From Polyangia bacterium (lineage in GTDB: Bacteria; Myxococcota_A; Polyangia; Nannocystales; Nannocystaceae), in the NCBI GenBank assembly GCA_030424595.1, contig JAUHWG010000050.1:1-39353 (forward strand): a DNA stretch of 39,353 nucleotides, given 5' to 3'. A program made the translations under genes and the position numbers. Below are positions 31,998 through 39,353 of this stretch, piece by piece. Within the stretch, counting starts at the first letter, position 1, and each line of letters opens with the position of its first letter. Below the pieces are notes generated by a model that had not been told where the DNA came from, did no database searches, and was given only the letters and a program-made list of their open reading frames with translations.

Positions 31998-33348
31998 TCT
32001 CGACAGCTCCGTTGATGATCCAGGTGAGCACATCGTCGATCTCGGCCTGGGTCAGGGTGCCCTCGCCCGTGATCGGGTTGAAGGGCATCGGCTGGCCGAC
32101 GATCGTGTCATCGCCGATGAGCTTGAGATAGAGGTAGCTCGAGAGCTCGTCGCCGGGCTCGATGAGGTTGAGCTCGGGGTTTTGCGCGGAGGTCTCGAGG
32201 AGTCGCTCGTAGACGTTGCCCTCCAGGAGGTTGAGGTCCGCGGCGGGCTCGGTCCCGGAGTGACAGCCGCCGCAGTTGAACTCGAGGATCTTTCGGATCC
32301 GACCCTCCCAGGTCACGCCGGCGCCGAGGAGGTTGAGATCCTCGGGGTTCTCCGCGTAGCTGCAGTTGTTGTAGTCGATCGGCAGGGTCAGGCCGGTGGC
32401 GTCCGCCTCCGGCGAGAAGCCCTCGACCAGGCAGAAGAGGGCGAGCATCTCGGGGATGCTAAAGGGCTTGTTGGCCAGCGGCATTCGCGAGCCGGGCACC
32501 TCTTCGCCGTGCATCTCGCCGCGGAGGCGGGCGATGAGGTAGCTGCCCTCGGGGTTGTTCGGATCGAGGAGGCTCGCCGGTTTGTCGTACACCGTCGCGC
32601 CGAAGGTCCCGTTGTGGTTGGCGTCGCCCTCGACGATGCCGACCGCGAGGATGTTCTGGACCGTCTCGATCCGGTAGTTGGGCACCTCGCCGAAGATGTG
32701 GGAGCCGTCGCCGAGCACCCACCAGCGGGTCGAGAGTGAGGCGTAGACCAGCTCTTCGACGTTGCCGTCGGTGACGAACTTGCGGCTGAACTCGGCGGTC
32801 GCGTAGCCCTCAGGCCGCTCATTTTGGACAGGCGAGGCCAGGTGGATATGGAGCCCGGGGGCGTCGTCCGCAGGCGTGTCCTCAAAGCCGTTGCTCTCGC
32901 CCGGTATGTACTCGACGAAGCCGATCTCGAGCTCGTTCTCGCCAAAGCCGCCGCCGTACCAGACGATCCGATCGCCGGGGCGCTCACAGCCGTCGTAGAC
33001 CGACTGGAACTCGCCGAACTGGAGGTTGCAGGGCGCGCCAAAGGTCTCGATGAAGCCCGCGGGCGTTCGCAGGTCGGGGTACTCCTTGCTGTTGTGGCAG
33101 ACCCCGTCGAAGGGCGTACAGGTCCTCCAGATCACCTTCTGGTGGAAGTCGAGCGCTGTCGGAAACTCCGCCTGCGCCTCGAGAACGAGCTCGTTGTCGC
33201 CGACGTAGGGCGCGACGTCGTCGGCATCGCCGTACTCTGGGCGCTCGGCCTCGTTGTTGATCTCGCCGTCGGGGTAGAGCCCGCCCTGGCGGCAGCCGGT
33301 CGCCAGCACGAGCGCGAGGAGGAGTGAGGAGGAGACGGTCGGTCGCAT
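31990..33348 (-). CDS. Cytochrome c-like surface lipoprotein
   Basis: A 452-residue exported lipoprotein (LVLATGC). It contains one canonical haem-attachment motif, CGGCH (FNCGGCHSGTEPAADLNL, in the C-terminal third), and a related CTPFDGVCHNS motif (C-x6-CH) near residue 77. The C-terminal region resembles planctomycete-type cytochrome c domains (LKLIGDD...VGQPMPF...L...I..W...GA). It is probably a periplasmic or surface electron carrier or haem protein. It is 8 bp downstream of the DUF1501 gene and overlaps the next gene, so it belongs to the four-gene operon. Confidence 0.75.
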   Translation of the reverse strand: MRPTVSSSLLLALVLATGCRQGGLYPDGEINNEAERPEYGDADDVAPYVGDNELVLEAQAEFPTALDFHQKVIWRTCTPFDGVCHNSKEYPDLRTPAGFIETFGAPCNLQFGEFQSVYDGCERPGDRIVWYGGGFGENELEIGFVEYIPGESNGFEDTPADDAPGLHIHLASPVQNERPEGYATAEFSRKFVTDGNVEELVYASLSTRWWVLGDGSHIFGEVPNYRIETVQNILAVGIVEGDANHNGTFGATVYDKPASLLDPNNPEGSYLIARLRGEMHGEEVPGSRMPLANKPFSIPEMLALFCLVEGFSPEADATGLTLPIDYNNCSYAENPEDLNLLGAGVTWEGRIRKILEFNCGGCHSGTEPAADLNLLEGNVYERLLETSAQNPELNLIEPGDELSSYLYLKLIGDDTIVGQPMPFNPITGEGTLTQAEIDDVLTWIINGAVENE

Positions 33349-33356
33349 GGGCAGGC

Positions 33357-34751
33357 CTAGACGAAGAGATCCTCGAAGGGGTCATCCACCGGGAAGAACT
33401 CGGAGTGATCGCAGCCGAGCATGTCCATCAGGGTGAGCATCGTCGCTCGGTAGGAGAAGACGGGGCCTGTGGCCGCCAGATCGGTCTTGGCGGTCTCGCC
33501 GATCCTTCGGCCGCCGGTCGGGATAGGCCCGCCCATCAACGGCATCGACATCCACCGGGTCGAGTTGTCGCCGCCGTGATCGCTGCCGCGGGCGGAGTTG
33601 AAGCCGCTGCCGCGGGCCGTCCGCGAGAACTCGCTGCCGGCGACGATGAGCGTGTGGTCCCAGTAGGTGCCGCCCTCCGGGTGCTGCATCTTCTTGAGCG
33701 CGAAGTGGAGGCCGCTGAGGAGACGGTTGAAGTCCTGGATCCGCGCCGGTAGGCCCATCTCCTCGTCGGAGTGAAAGTCATAGCCGCCCTGGTCGAGGTA
33801 GACGGCGGGGCAGCCGTAGTGGAAGAGGCGCAGGGCGAGGCGGATGTTGCGGGCGGTGCCGCTGTCGCCGAAGATGTCCTCGAGCTCGGCGTTGGAGATC
33901 CCGTCAAAAGGCTCCTGCGAGCCGTTTTGGACCTTCAGCTCTTCGCTGGCGAAGATCTCGCTGTAGGCTTTGGTCGCCTCCCGTGATTGGAGGTAGGCGT
34001 CGACTGTGTTGTAGTGGCTGGGGTTTTGTCGGTCGCGGTAGCGCTCGTCGTAGCTTCGGGTCATCGACTGGGCCCAGTCGGGGAGGACGGAGTCGGTGTT
34101 GAAGCCGAAGCGGTCGAGGTCGTCGCCGCTCATCACCGGCGGCCTGAAGGCGGCGTAGACCCCGGCGCCCCGGCCCATGCTCGCGTTGCCCATGAGGATC
34201 GCGGGGAGCAGGATCTGGCCGTCCGCAGCCGCGGCTGCGACCCGCTCCCGGAGGCCGTAGTTGATCATCGTGAAGATGCCGGTCGAGCCGCCGACGTAGC
34301 CGGTCAAGAAGCGCTCGAGGCCGGTGTTGTGGTTGCCGTCGGCGCTGCCGGCGAGGGGCTCATGGTCGACGCAGGGGAGCACGCAGATCTCGTTGGCGAT
34401 GCTCGGAACGGTCTTGAGGCCGAGGCCTTGGAGCTCCTCGGTGTGCCACTCGTTCTCGCCGAGAATTCCGCCGACGCCCCACTCGGTGCCGCTGGCGATC
34501 CCAGAGGCGAGGCCGAAGGGGTTGAACTCGGCCCCGACGTCGCCGTTGAAGGCGGTCGGGAAGCGGAATCCGCCGGCGAGGCGGATGTAGATCAGGTGCT
34601 TGGCGGTGTTGAAGCCAGCGGTCGCGCGCGCCTGGCGAGGGATCCACAGGTGCGGCAAGGCTGTCGCCGCCGCGACCACACCGGCGCCCTGGAGGAAGCG
34701 CCGCCGTCCGCTGATGAGCCGCTTCGTCTTCTTGTCAAATCTGTACTTCAT
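33357..34751 (-). CDS. DUF1501 protein with Tat signal
   Basis: A 464-residue protein. The twin-arginine signal (SGRRRFLQGAGVVAAATALP) shows export in folded form. The body matches DUF1501, an alkaline-phosphatase/sulfatase-superfamily-like fold: YDFHSDEEMG, LIVAGSEFSRTARGSGF and the SDHGG motif near residue 400 are typical. In Planctomycetes and Myxobacteria it is usually encoded next to DUF1549/DUF1553/DUF1800-type proteins, as here. The reaction is unknown. GGAG lies six bases before the ATG; the gene follows its partner by 27 bp. Confidence 0.88.
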   Translation of the reverse strand: MKYRFDKKTKRLISGRRRFLQGAGVVAAATALPHLWIPRQARATAGFNTAKHLIYIRLAGGFRFPTAFNGDVGAEFNPFGLASGIASGTEWGVGGILGENEWHTEELQGLGLKTVPSIANEICVLPCVDHEPLAGSADGNHNTGLERFLTGYVGGSTGIFTMINYGLRERVAAAAADGQILLPAILMGNASMGRGAGVYAAFRPPVMSGDDLDRFGFNTDSVLPDWAQSMTRSYDERYRDRQNPSHYNTVDAYLQSREATKAYSEIFASEELKVQNGSQEPFDGISNAELEDIFGDSGTARNIRLALRLFHYGCPAVYLDQGGYDFHSDEEMGLPARIQDFNRLLSGLHFALKKMQHPEGGTYWDHTLIVAGSEFSRTARGSGFNSARGSDHGGDNSTRWMSMPLMGGPIPTGGRRIGETAKTDLAATGPVFSYRATMLTLMDMLGCDHSEFFPVDDPFEDLFV

Positions 34752-34778
34752 GGGGGTCTCCGGGCGTCCAGACGAGGG

Positions 34779-36614
34779 CTAGTAGAAGAGCATCTCCGCG
34801 CTGGAGAGGACGGCGAAGCAGACAGGTCGGGCGAAGGACTCGGCGTCACAGGGGGCGGGGGTGCAGGCGGCGGCGGCGAGGCGGGCCTCGTCGAGCTCCT
34901 CCTGGTTGGGCTCACGAGAGAGGAAGAGCCGGGTCTGACGGGCGACGATCTGCTCCGCGACCTCGTCGCTCAGGGCTGTGTTGCCCGCCATCCCCTCCGG
35001 GAGGAGGGCCTCCGTCGGGATCTGGTCGTCGGTGCCGGCGACCCCGGGGTCGCAGAGGTCGACCATCATCCCCTCCTGAAGGGCGGTGTTGAGGATGCTG
35101 ATGGTGGTGAAGCGACCGCCGACCTCGTTCGCCGGGCAGCCGCCGAGGGTCCGCGCGAGGTTCCTGTAGCCGGTCACGAGCTGACGGTCGTCGTCGATCA
35201 CCCAGCGGCTGTTCTTGACCATCGCGAAGGCCCAGCCGCCGAACTCGAACTCGGCGTCCTCGTCGTTCTCGAGGTAGTCCTCGGGGTTGCTGATCCGGTG
35301 GTCACAGTCGCCCATCTGCAGCCCGGTGGTCCGCTGGATCGAGTCGAGCCAGGGCTCTACCTGGATCTGCTTGAGCGGGCCGTAGGTCCAGGGGTAGGAC
35401 TCGGGGTTGAGCGCCTGGGTCGACTGCAGGTAGGGGATCGAGGTCGCGATCGCGAAGTGGACAGAGCGGATATCGCCGTTGTACTGGAGCAGGTATTCGA
35501 CCATCTCGTGCCGAACCTCGGGGACGACCGTGCCGAGGTCGTAGCCGAAGTACTGCTCCATCGCCTCGTCGACCGCGAATTCCCAGAAGGCGGTCTGCTC
35601 GGTCAAGAGGCGCCCTGGGAGCTGGAGCTCCTGCCACTCCTCGGCGGTGAGGTAGCCGCTCCACATGGTCCCCTCTTGCTCTCCCTGATCCTCAGCCCGG
35701 AGGTCCGGTGACATGATGATCTGGTTGTGCCCCCATTTGATGCTCGTGCATTGACCCTCACTCTCGGGGTCGGGCGCGCCGTTCTCGGCGACGCAAGGGT
35801 ATCGGATAAAGGCGTCCGGGACCCGGCCGATGTGCGGGTGGTCGAAGTAGCCGTTGGTCCAGTGGGCGAAGAGGCGGCCGAGGTCGCTGCGCTCGCTCGC
35901 GTAGGGGGGACGGCCCATGAAGAGCTTGAAGGTCGCGTCTGCACGATCGCCGTCGGTGTCGTGGCGGCGGGTGAGGATCGGGTGAGCGGCGGTGACAGAG
36001 GCGAAGAGGTCCCAGGCCACTTGACCGCTGTAGGCCTTGCCGACCAGATCGTCCATGTCGTAGGCGCGCTCGAGGTTGACCGTCCGGTTGTTGTAGAGGA
36101 GCTTGTCGGCCCAGCGCCGCTGGTTCACCAGGAGGAACTCGTCGGTGGCGAGCAGCTCCTTGACAGTCTCTCCCCAGGAGGCGCGATTGCAGGTCGTGTT
36201 GACCTCCGACGGGCTCGGGAAGCGGCCGACCATGTCGACGAAGAGTCGTCGGCAGGCCTCTGGGCGATCGATCGGCGTCGAGGCTAGGCCCGCGCCCCAC
36301 ATCGACGGGCAGACCCCGCGGTTGATCGGGTTGTCGAGGCCCAAGCTGTCGCAGTACGACTGGCAGGCCACGTCACAGGGGACGTAGCCCTCTCCGCTCG
36401 GCGGGGTCGTGTCACGGGCGGCGGGGACCTGATCGTCGCCGCCCGCGAAATTGCCGTCGGAGACGGGCGCACCGTTCCCGACCAGCGCACCGGGCCCGCG
36501 CGCGGGGTTGCTCGGGTCGATCCCCTCGACCGCACGGCAGCCGAAGAGCGTGAGGCCTAGCGCCGCTGCGGCGATCAGCGCATGGGTCCTTAGGTTGCTA
36601 TCGGTGCTCTTCAT
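34779..36614 (-). CDS. DUF1549/DUF1553-like lipoprotein, partner of the DUF1501 protein
   Basis: A 611-residue exported lipoprotein (signal ending in LTLFGC). ACRRLFVDMVGRFPSPSEV and WGETVKELLATDEFLLVNQR resemble the N-terminal helical part of DUF1549 proteins. The C-terminal RNLARTLGG and TRLFLSREPNQEELDEARLA resemble the DUF1553/DUF1800 end. This partner of DUF1501 is often found in surface-polymer operons of Planctomycetes and Myxobacteria. It is the first gene of the operon. ATG 36614 has GGTGA six bases upstream; upstream in-frame TTG and GTG codons are less likely. Confidence 0.75.
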   Translation of the reverse strand: MKSTDSNLRTHALIAAAALGLTLFGCRAVEGIDPSNPARGPGALVGNGAPVSDGNFAGGDDQVPAARDTTPPSGEGYVPCDVACQSYCDSLGLDNPINRGVCPSMWGAGLASTPIDRPEACRRLFVDMVGRFPSPSEVNTTCNRASWGETVKELLATDEFLLVNQRRWADKLLYNNRTVNLERAYDMDDLVGKAYSGQVAWDLFASVTAAHPILTRRHDTDGDRADATFKLFMGRPPYASERSDLGRLFAHWTNGYFDHPHIGRVPDAFIRYPCVAENGAPDPESEGQCTSIKWGHNQIIMSPDLRAEDQGEQEGTMWSGYLTAEEWQELQLPGRLLTEQTAFWEFAVDEAMEQYFGYDLGTVVPEVRHEMVEYLLQYNGDIRSVHFAIATSIPYLQSTQALNPESYPWTYGPLKQIQVEPWLDSIQRTTGLQMGDCDHRISNPEDYLENDEDAEFEFGGWAFAMVKNSRWVIDDDRQLVTGYRNLARTLGGCPANEVGGRFTTISILNTALQEGMMVDLCDPGVAGTDDQIPTEALLPEGMAGNTALSDEVAEQIVARQTRLFLSREPNQEELDEARLAAAACTPAPCDAESFARPVCFAVLSSAEMLFY

Positions 36615-37027
36615 AAATTTCACCAAGGGGACGCTCGCGGCGACATCCAGGCTGCGAGTCCATCACTCTACCGTTCGAGCGAAGAGCATACTAGCAGCCC
36701 GGGGCGAAGAGCTGATGGCCGCGGTGAGGGTCTAGCGCCCCCAACAAGCCCCAGCGAGGTCGGCGGAGACCGGTCACGTGCTCGGCGCGGCGGCGGGTGG
36801 TCGAATCTGGCGGGCCGACGGGTTTGGCGGAGGGCTGGTCAGAGGGCCCCAGAGTCCAATGGAGGCTCCTCTCGCGATTATGCACATAGAGGGCGTATGT
36901 CGAAGTGAGCGCATGATTGAGCGGGTAGGAGCGATGGCGCGCGGACCTCGAAGAGGTCATCAAGGGCGACCCGGCCGGACGGTCGTCGACGCGGTGACGC
37001 CCGGAGTCCGGGTATACTGCGGCCCTG
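36615..37027. other. Intergenic region between divergent surface-protein genes
   Basis: No gene was found. CTAGCAGCCCGGGGC at 36691-36705 matches the first bases of the family A MITE, possibly a very short remnant. TATACT (37013-37018) just before the next gene is a good -10, but no -35 fits and the leader would be nearly absent. Confidence 0.4.
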
Positions 37028-37932
<905 letters not shown>

Positions 37933-37936
<4 letters not shown>

Positions 37937-38252
37937 CCCTAAAGTAAGCGCTGGTGTGAAACCGACCCCCAGCTCCGTGTAGAAGTACACTCAACGCGGA
38001 CTTTTGCCGCCCGAGTGCTCGGGTGCGGGCTCACCTCCTGCTTGACGACGGGCGGGGCTCGGAGGCGGGCGAGGGGCGACGAGGCGGGTCCCTCGCGGAC
38101 GCGGGTCCTCCCATGCCACGTGCTCGCCACGGGTGAGGCTGAGGTGCTTGAAGAGACAGGTGCGCGTGTCTCCGCGCGAGGCACGGGTCGTGCCGCTGCG
38201 TCCCACCCGTCGCCCCTCGCTCGCCCGAGCGAGTGTGTCGGGGCTCCGCTGG
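37933..38252 (+). repeat. Dispersed repeat family B, copy 2
   Basis: Matches 419-754 in inverted orientation from CTAGCCCTAAAGTAAGCGC to about 38252, mostly identical, with two short deletions relative to copy 1. The CTAG overlaps and provides the stop codon of the barrel-protein gene. No coding function is supported. Confidence 0.8.
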
Positions 38253-38440
38253 ACGATCGGCGCCGACGATCGCCGACCTCGCTCTCTTCTCGACGGTGTT
38301 TCACCTGAGTCTGGCGGATGAATCTCCAGTGACCCCCAACATCCGCGCTTGGTCGGCCCGGATGCTCGACCTGGCTGGGCTGCAAGCGTCGCTCCCGCAG
38401 CGGTCCTAGCGAGGCCCCACGAGCTGTCCCCCGCGGGGCC

Positions 38441-38480
38441 TGGCCTGACCTGGCCTGACCTGACCTGACCTGACCTGACC
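38441..38480 (+). repeat. Short tandem repeat of TGACC / TGGCC pentamers
   Basis: Eight consecutive pentamers, TGGCC twice among six TGACC, in an intergenic region. This is typical of slippage-prone microsatellites. Confidence 0.85.
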
Positions 38481-38730
38481 GTTCCGGCACGGAGCCCTTC
38501 GGGGTGAGCGAGCGCTTTGGCGCTCGCGACGGGTCCGCAGGAATGTATCAACATAGGCTTGACGAGGCGCGGGCGTTGGGGTAACTCTACTGGCGACAGG
38601 GTTCATCATGTCGCACCGTACCGTTCACGCCGATTCCTATCGCCGCTCGCCCGCGCCGGCGCGATATACCTATCGGTGGCCCTCTCTAGGTCGAATGTCC
38701 GCGTAGCTCAGGGCTGCGCTGGTGTGCGAA

Positions 38731-38760
38731 GGAGGGGGCCGTCGAGAGACCGCCCCCTTT
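38731..38760 (+). terminator. Rho-independent terminator without an assigned gene
   Basis: AGGGGGC pairs with GCCCCCT. Inside lies an inner GTC/GAC stem capped by a GAGA tetraloop, and TTT follows. It is well formed, yet no coding region lies upstream for ~800 bp, so it may end a non-coding transcript or read-through from the barrel-protein gene. Confidence 0.65.
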
Positions 38761-38961
38761 CTGCGTCTTGGCGCCTCCATGGGGTCGTACGTCGCCTTCA
38801 CGAGGATGTGAGGCTCGTCGTGGGGCGCCTAGCGTTGTGCGACGCCGCGTGACTGGAGGCGATGTCCACCGCCATGAGACCCCCGCGGGGCGGCGGCCTC
38901 GCGTCATGGTGGGCACGATTCGCGATTCGGAGAGCTGCGGCTCGCAGTGGTCGAGGGATCG

Positions 38962-39044
38962 CCGTTGGACGCCTATTCGGTGGCGCAGCGCGCTGAAGAA
39001 GCACGGTGCTTTGGCACATGGGGGTTCGAGTCCCTCCCTGCGGA
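38962..39044 (+). pseudogene. Degenerate first unit of the tRNA-Tyr-like array
   Basis: Same length and register as the next units. Its 3' half (from AGCAC through the long variable arm and T arm) is identical to theirs, but its 5' half has diverged. The acceptor pairs with one mismatch, the D stem with one mismatch (plus a U-G pair), and the anticodon stem GCGCG/AGCAC has two mismatches. The anticodon position reads GAA (Phe) instead of GTA. Probably a defective unit, or a hybrid. Confidence 0.55.
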
Positions 39045-39082
39045 TCGAACGCAAGAGAGGGGAAGTTCGCGAGTTTCAATAA

Positions 39083-39165
39083 CCGCGGGATGCCCAATTG
39101 GTGGGGCAGTGCTCCGTAAAAGCACGGTGCTTTGGCACATGGGGGTTCGAGTCCCTCCCTGCGGA
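39083..39165 (+). tRNA. tRNA-Tyr-like gene (anticodon GTA), unit 2
   Basis: An 83-base class II cloverleaf. Acceptor CCGCGGG/CCTGCGG + A73; D stem GCCC/GGGC; anticodon stem GTGCT/AGCAC with loop CCGTAAA. The long variable arm has a GTGC/GCAC stem, and the T arm is GGGGG/CCCTC with loop TTCGAGT. A long variable arm with anticodon GUA fits bacterial tRNA-Tyr. Oddities: C instead of the near-universal U33, A at position 8 instead of U, and C1-G72, where bacterial tRNA-Tyr normally has G1-C72. CCA is not encoded. Confidence 0.65.
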
Positions 39166-39203
39166 TCGCACACAAGAGAGGGGAAGTTCGCGAGTTCCAA
39201 TAA

Positions 39204-39286
39204 CCGCGGGATGCCCAATTGGTGGGGCAGTGCTCTGTAAAAGCACGGTGCTTTGGCACATGGGGGTTCGAGTCCCTCCCTGCGGA
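39204..39286 (+). tRNA. tRNA-Tyr-like gene (anticodon GTA), unit 3
   Basis: Identical to unit 2 except in the anticodon loop, which here is CTGTAAA with the normal U33. It keeps the C1-G72 pair, A8 and the long variable arm. It starts exactly 121 bp after unit 2. The 38-base spacers between units are nearly identical and contain neither a promoter nor a terminator that I can recognise, so the units would be processed from one transcript. Confidence 0.7.
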
Positions 39287-39324
39287 TCGCACACAAGAGA
39301 GGGGAAGTTCGCGAGGTTCAATAA

Positions 39325-39353
39325 CCGTAGGATGCTCAATTGGTGGGGCAGTG
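39325..39353 (+). tRNA. tRNA-Tyr-like gene, unit 4, cut by the window edge
   Basis: Again starts 121 bp after the previous unit. Acceptor 5' strand CCGTAGG and D arm GCTC/GGGC, in which one C-G pair of the other units has become U-G while still pairing. The remainder lies outside the window, so the array continues to the right. Confidence 0.6.

Larger units (their letters stand above)
38253..38961. other. Gene-free stretch before the tRNA-like array
   Basis: No supported coding region. It holds a pentamer repeat (38441-38480) and a strong terminator without an assigned gene (38731-38760); otherwise I see nothing that can be named. Confidence 0.45.
38962..39353 (+). repeat. Tandem array, 121-bp period, of tRNA-Tyr-like units
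   Basis: At least three full units and the start of a fourth, each with an 83-base tRNA-like part and a 38-base spacer. From unit 2 on the units are almost identical. The total number is unknown because the window ends inside the array. Confidence 0.88.

Noticed and set aside
33987..35711. 574-codon plus-strand frame opposite the DUF1501 operon
   Set aside because: Antisense shadow; composition is Val/Gly/Glu/Arg-rich and no family is recognisable.
38700..38735. tRNA beginning with CCGCGTAGCTCAG
   Set aside because: A D-arm-like start is present but no anticodon stem, T arm or acceptor 3' strand follows; a terminator hairpin lies there instead.
38686..39339. Open frames reading RREGLEPPCAKAPCF and GGTRTPMC across the right edge
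   Set aside because: They are minus-strand translations of the tRNA-like units; such GGTRTP-type proteins are well-known artefacts over tRNA genes.
38962..39353. CRISPR array
   Set aside because: The repeat is 121 bp with almost constant 'spacers' and each unit folds as a tRNA; there are no short palindromic repeats with unique spacers and no cas genes.

Overview
The window is very GC-rich, and its gene content points to a myxobacterium (Myxococcota), most likely of the Nannocystineae type. The evidence is many lipoproteins with a lipobox, two kinds of myxobacterial Cys-rich disulfide repeats, a DUF1501 / DUF1549-like / cytochrome c outer-surface operon, and an ECF sigma factor with a membrane partner. 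The genus is an inference; there is no rRNA here to settle it.

Left part (1-7000): an arylsulfotransferase-like lipoprotein diverges from a membrane class III nucleotide cyclase. A Dph6-like PP-loop ATPase, a two-HKD cardiolipin-synthase-like enzyme and a Tat-exported superoxide-reductase-like lipoprotein follow. At 7098-12694 a minus-strand arginine operon runs argR, argG, acylornithine carbamoyltransferase, ArgE-like deacylase, argH. It implies the N-acyl-citrulline route, and one residue suggests the succinyl rather than the acetyl version. AT-rich 13-bp palindromes, one of them on a TTGACA promoter, look like ARG boxes.

Middle (12900-25300): small stand-alone genes (NTF2-like, NAT/transglutaminase-like, CspA, DJ-1/PfpI, metallo-beta-lactamase fold, a disulfide-repeat/FG-GAP lipoprotein). 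Then comes a repeat-rich stretch with two complete 165-bp MITE-like elements ending in CTAG, truncated copies of them, a desaturase whose 3' end and hairpin are duplicated 2.95 kb away, an IS21-like transposase remnant, an ankyrin gene, a possible small RNA and two tRNA-Gln genes.

Right part (25373-37936): an OMP gene, then a sigma/anti-sigma/Cys-rich lipoprotein operon that diverges from a larger Cys-rich paralogue. Both sides of that divergent region carry the same promoter-like motif, GTAAC-N15-GTGAC. A four-gene operon of surface proteins (DUF1549-like, DUF1501, cytochrome c-like, Thr-rich lipoprotein) and a further barrel protein follow. A second repeat family lies inverted near both ends of the window (419-754 and 37933-38252). 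The right edge enters a tandem array, 121-bp period, of class II tRNA-like genes with a Tyr (GUA) anticodon.
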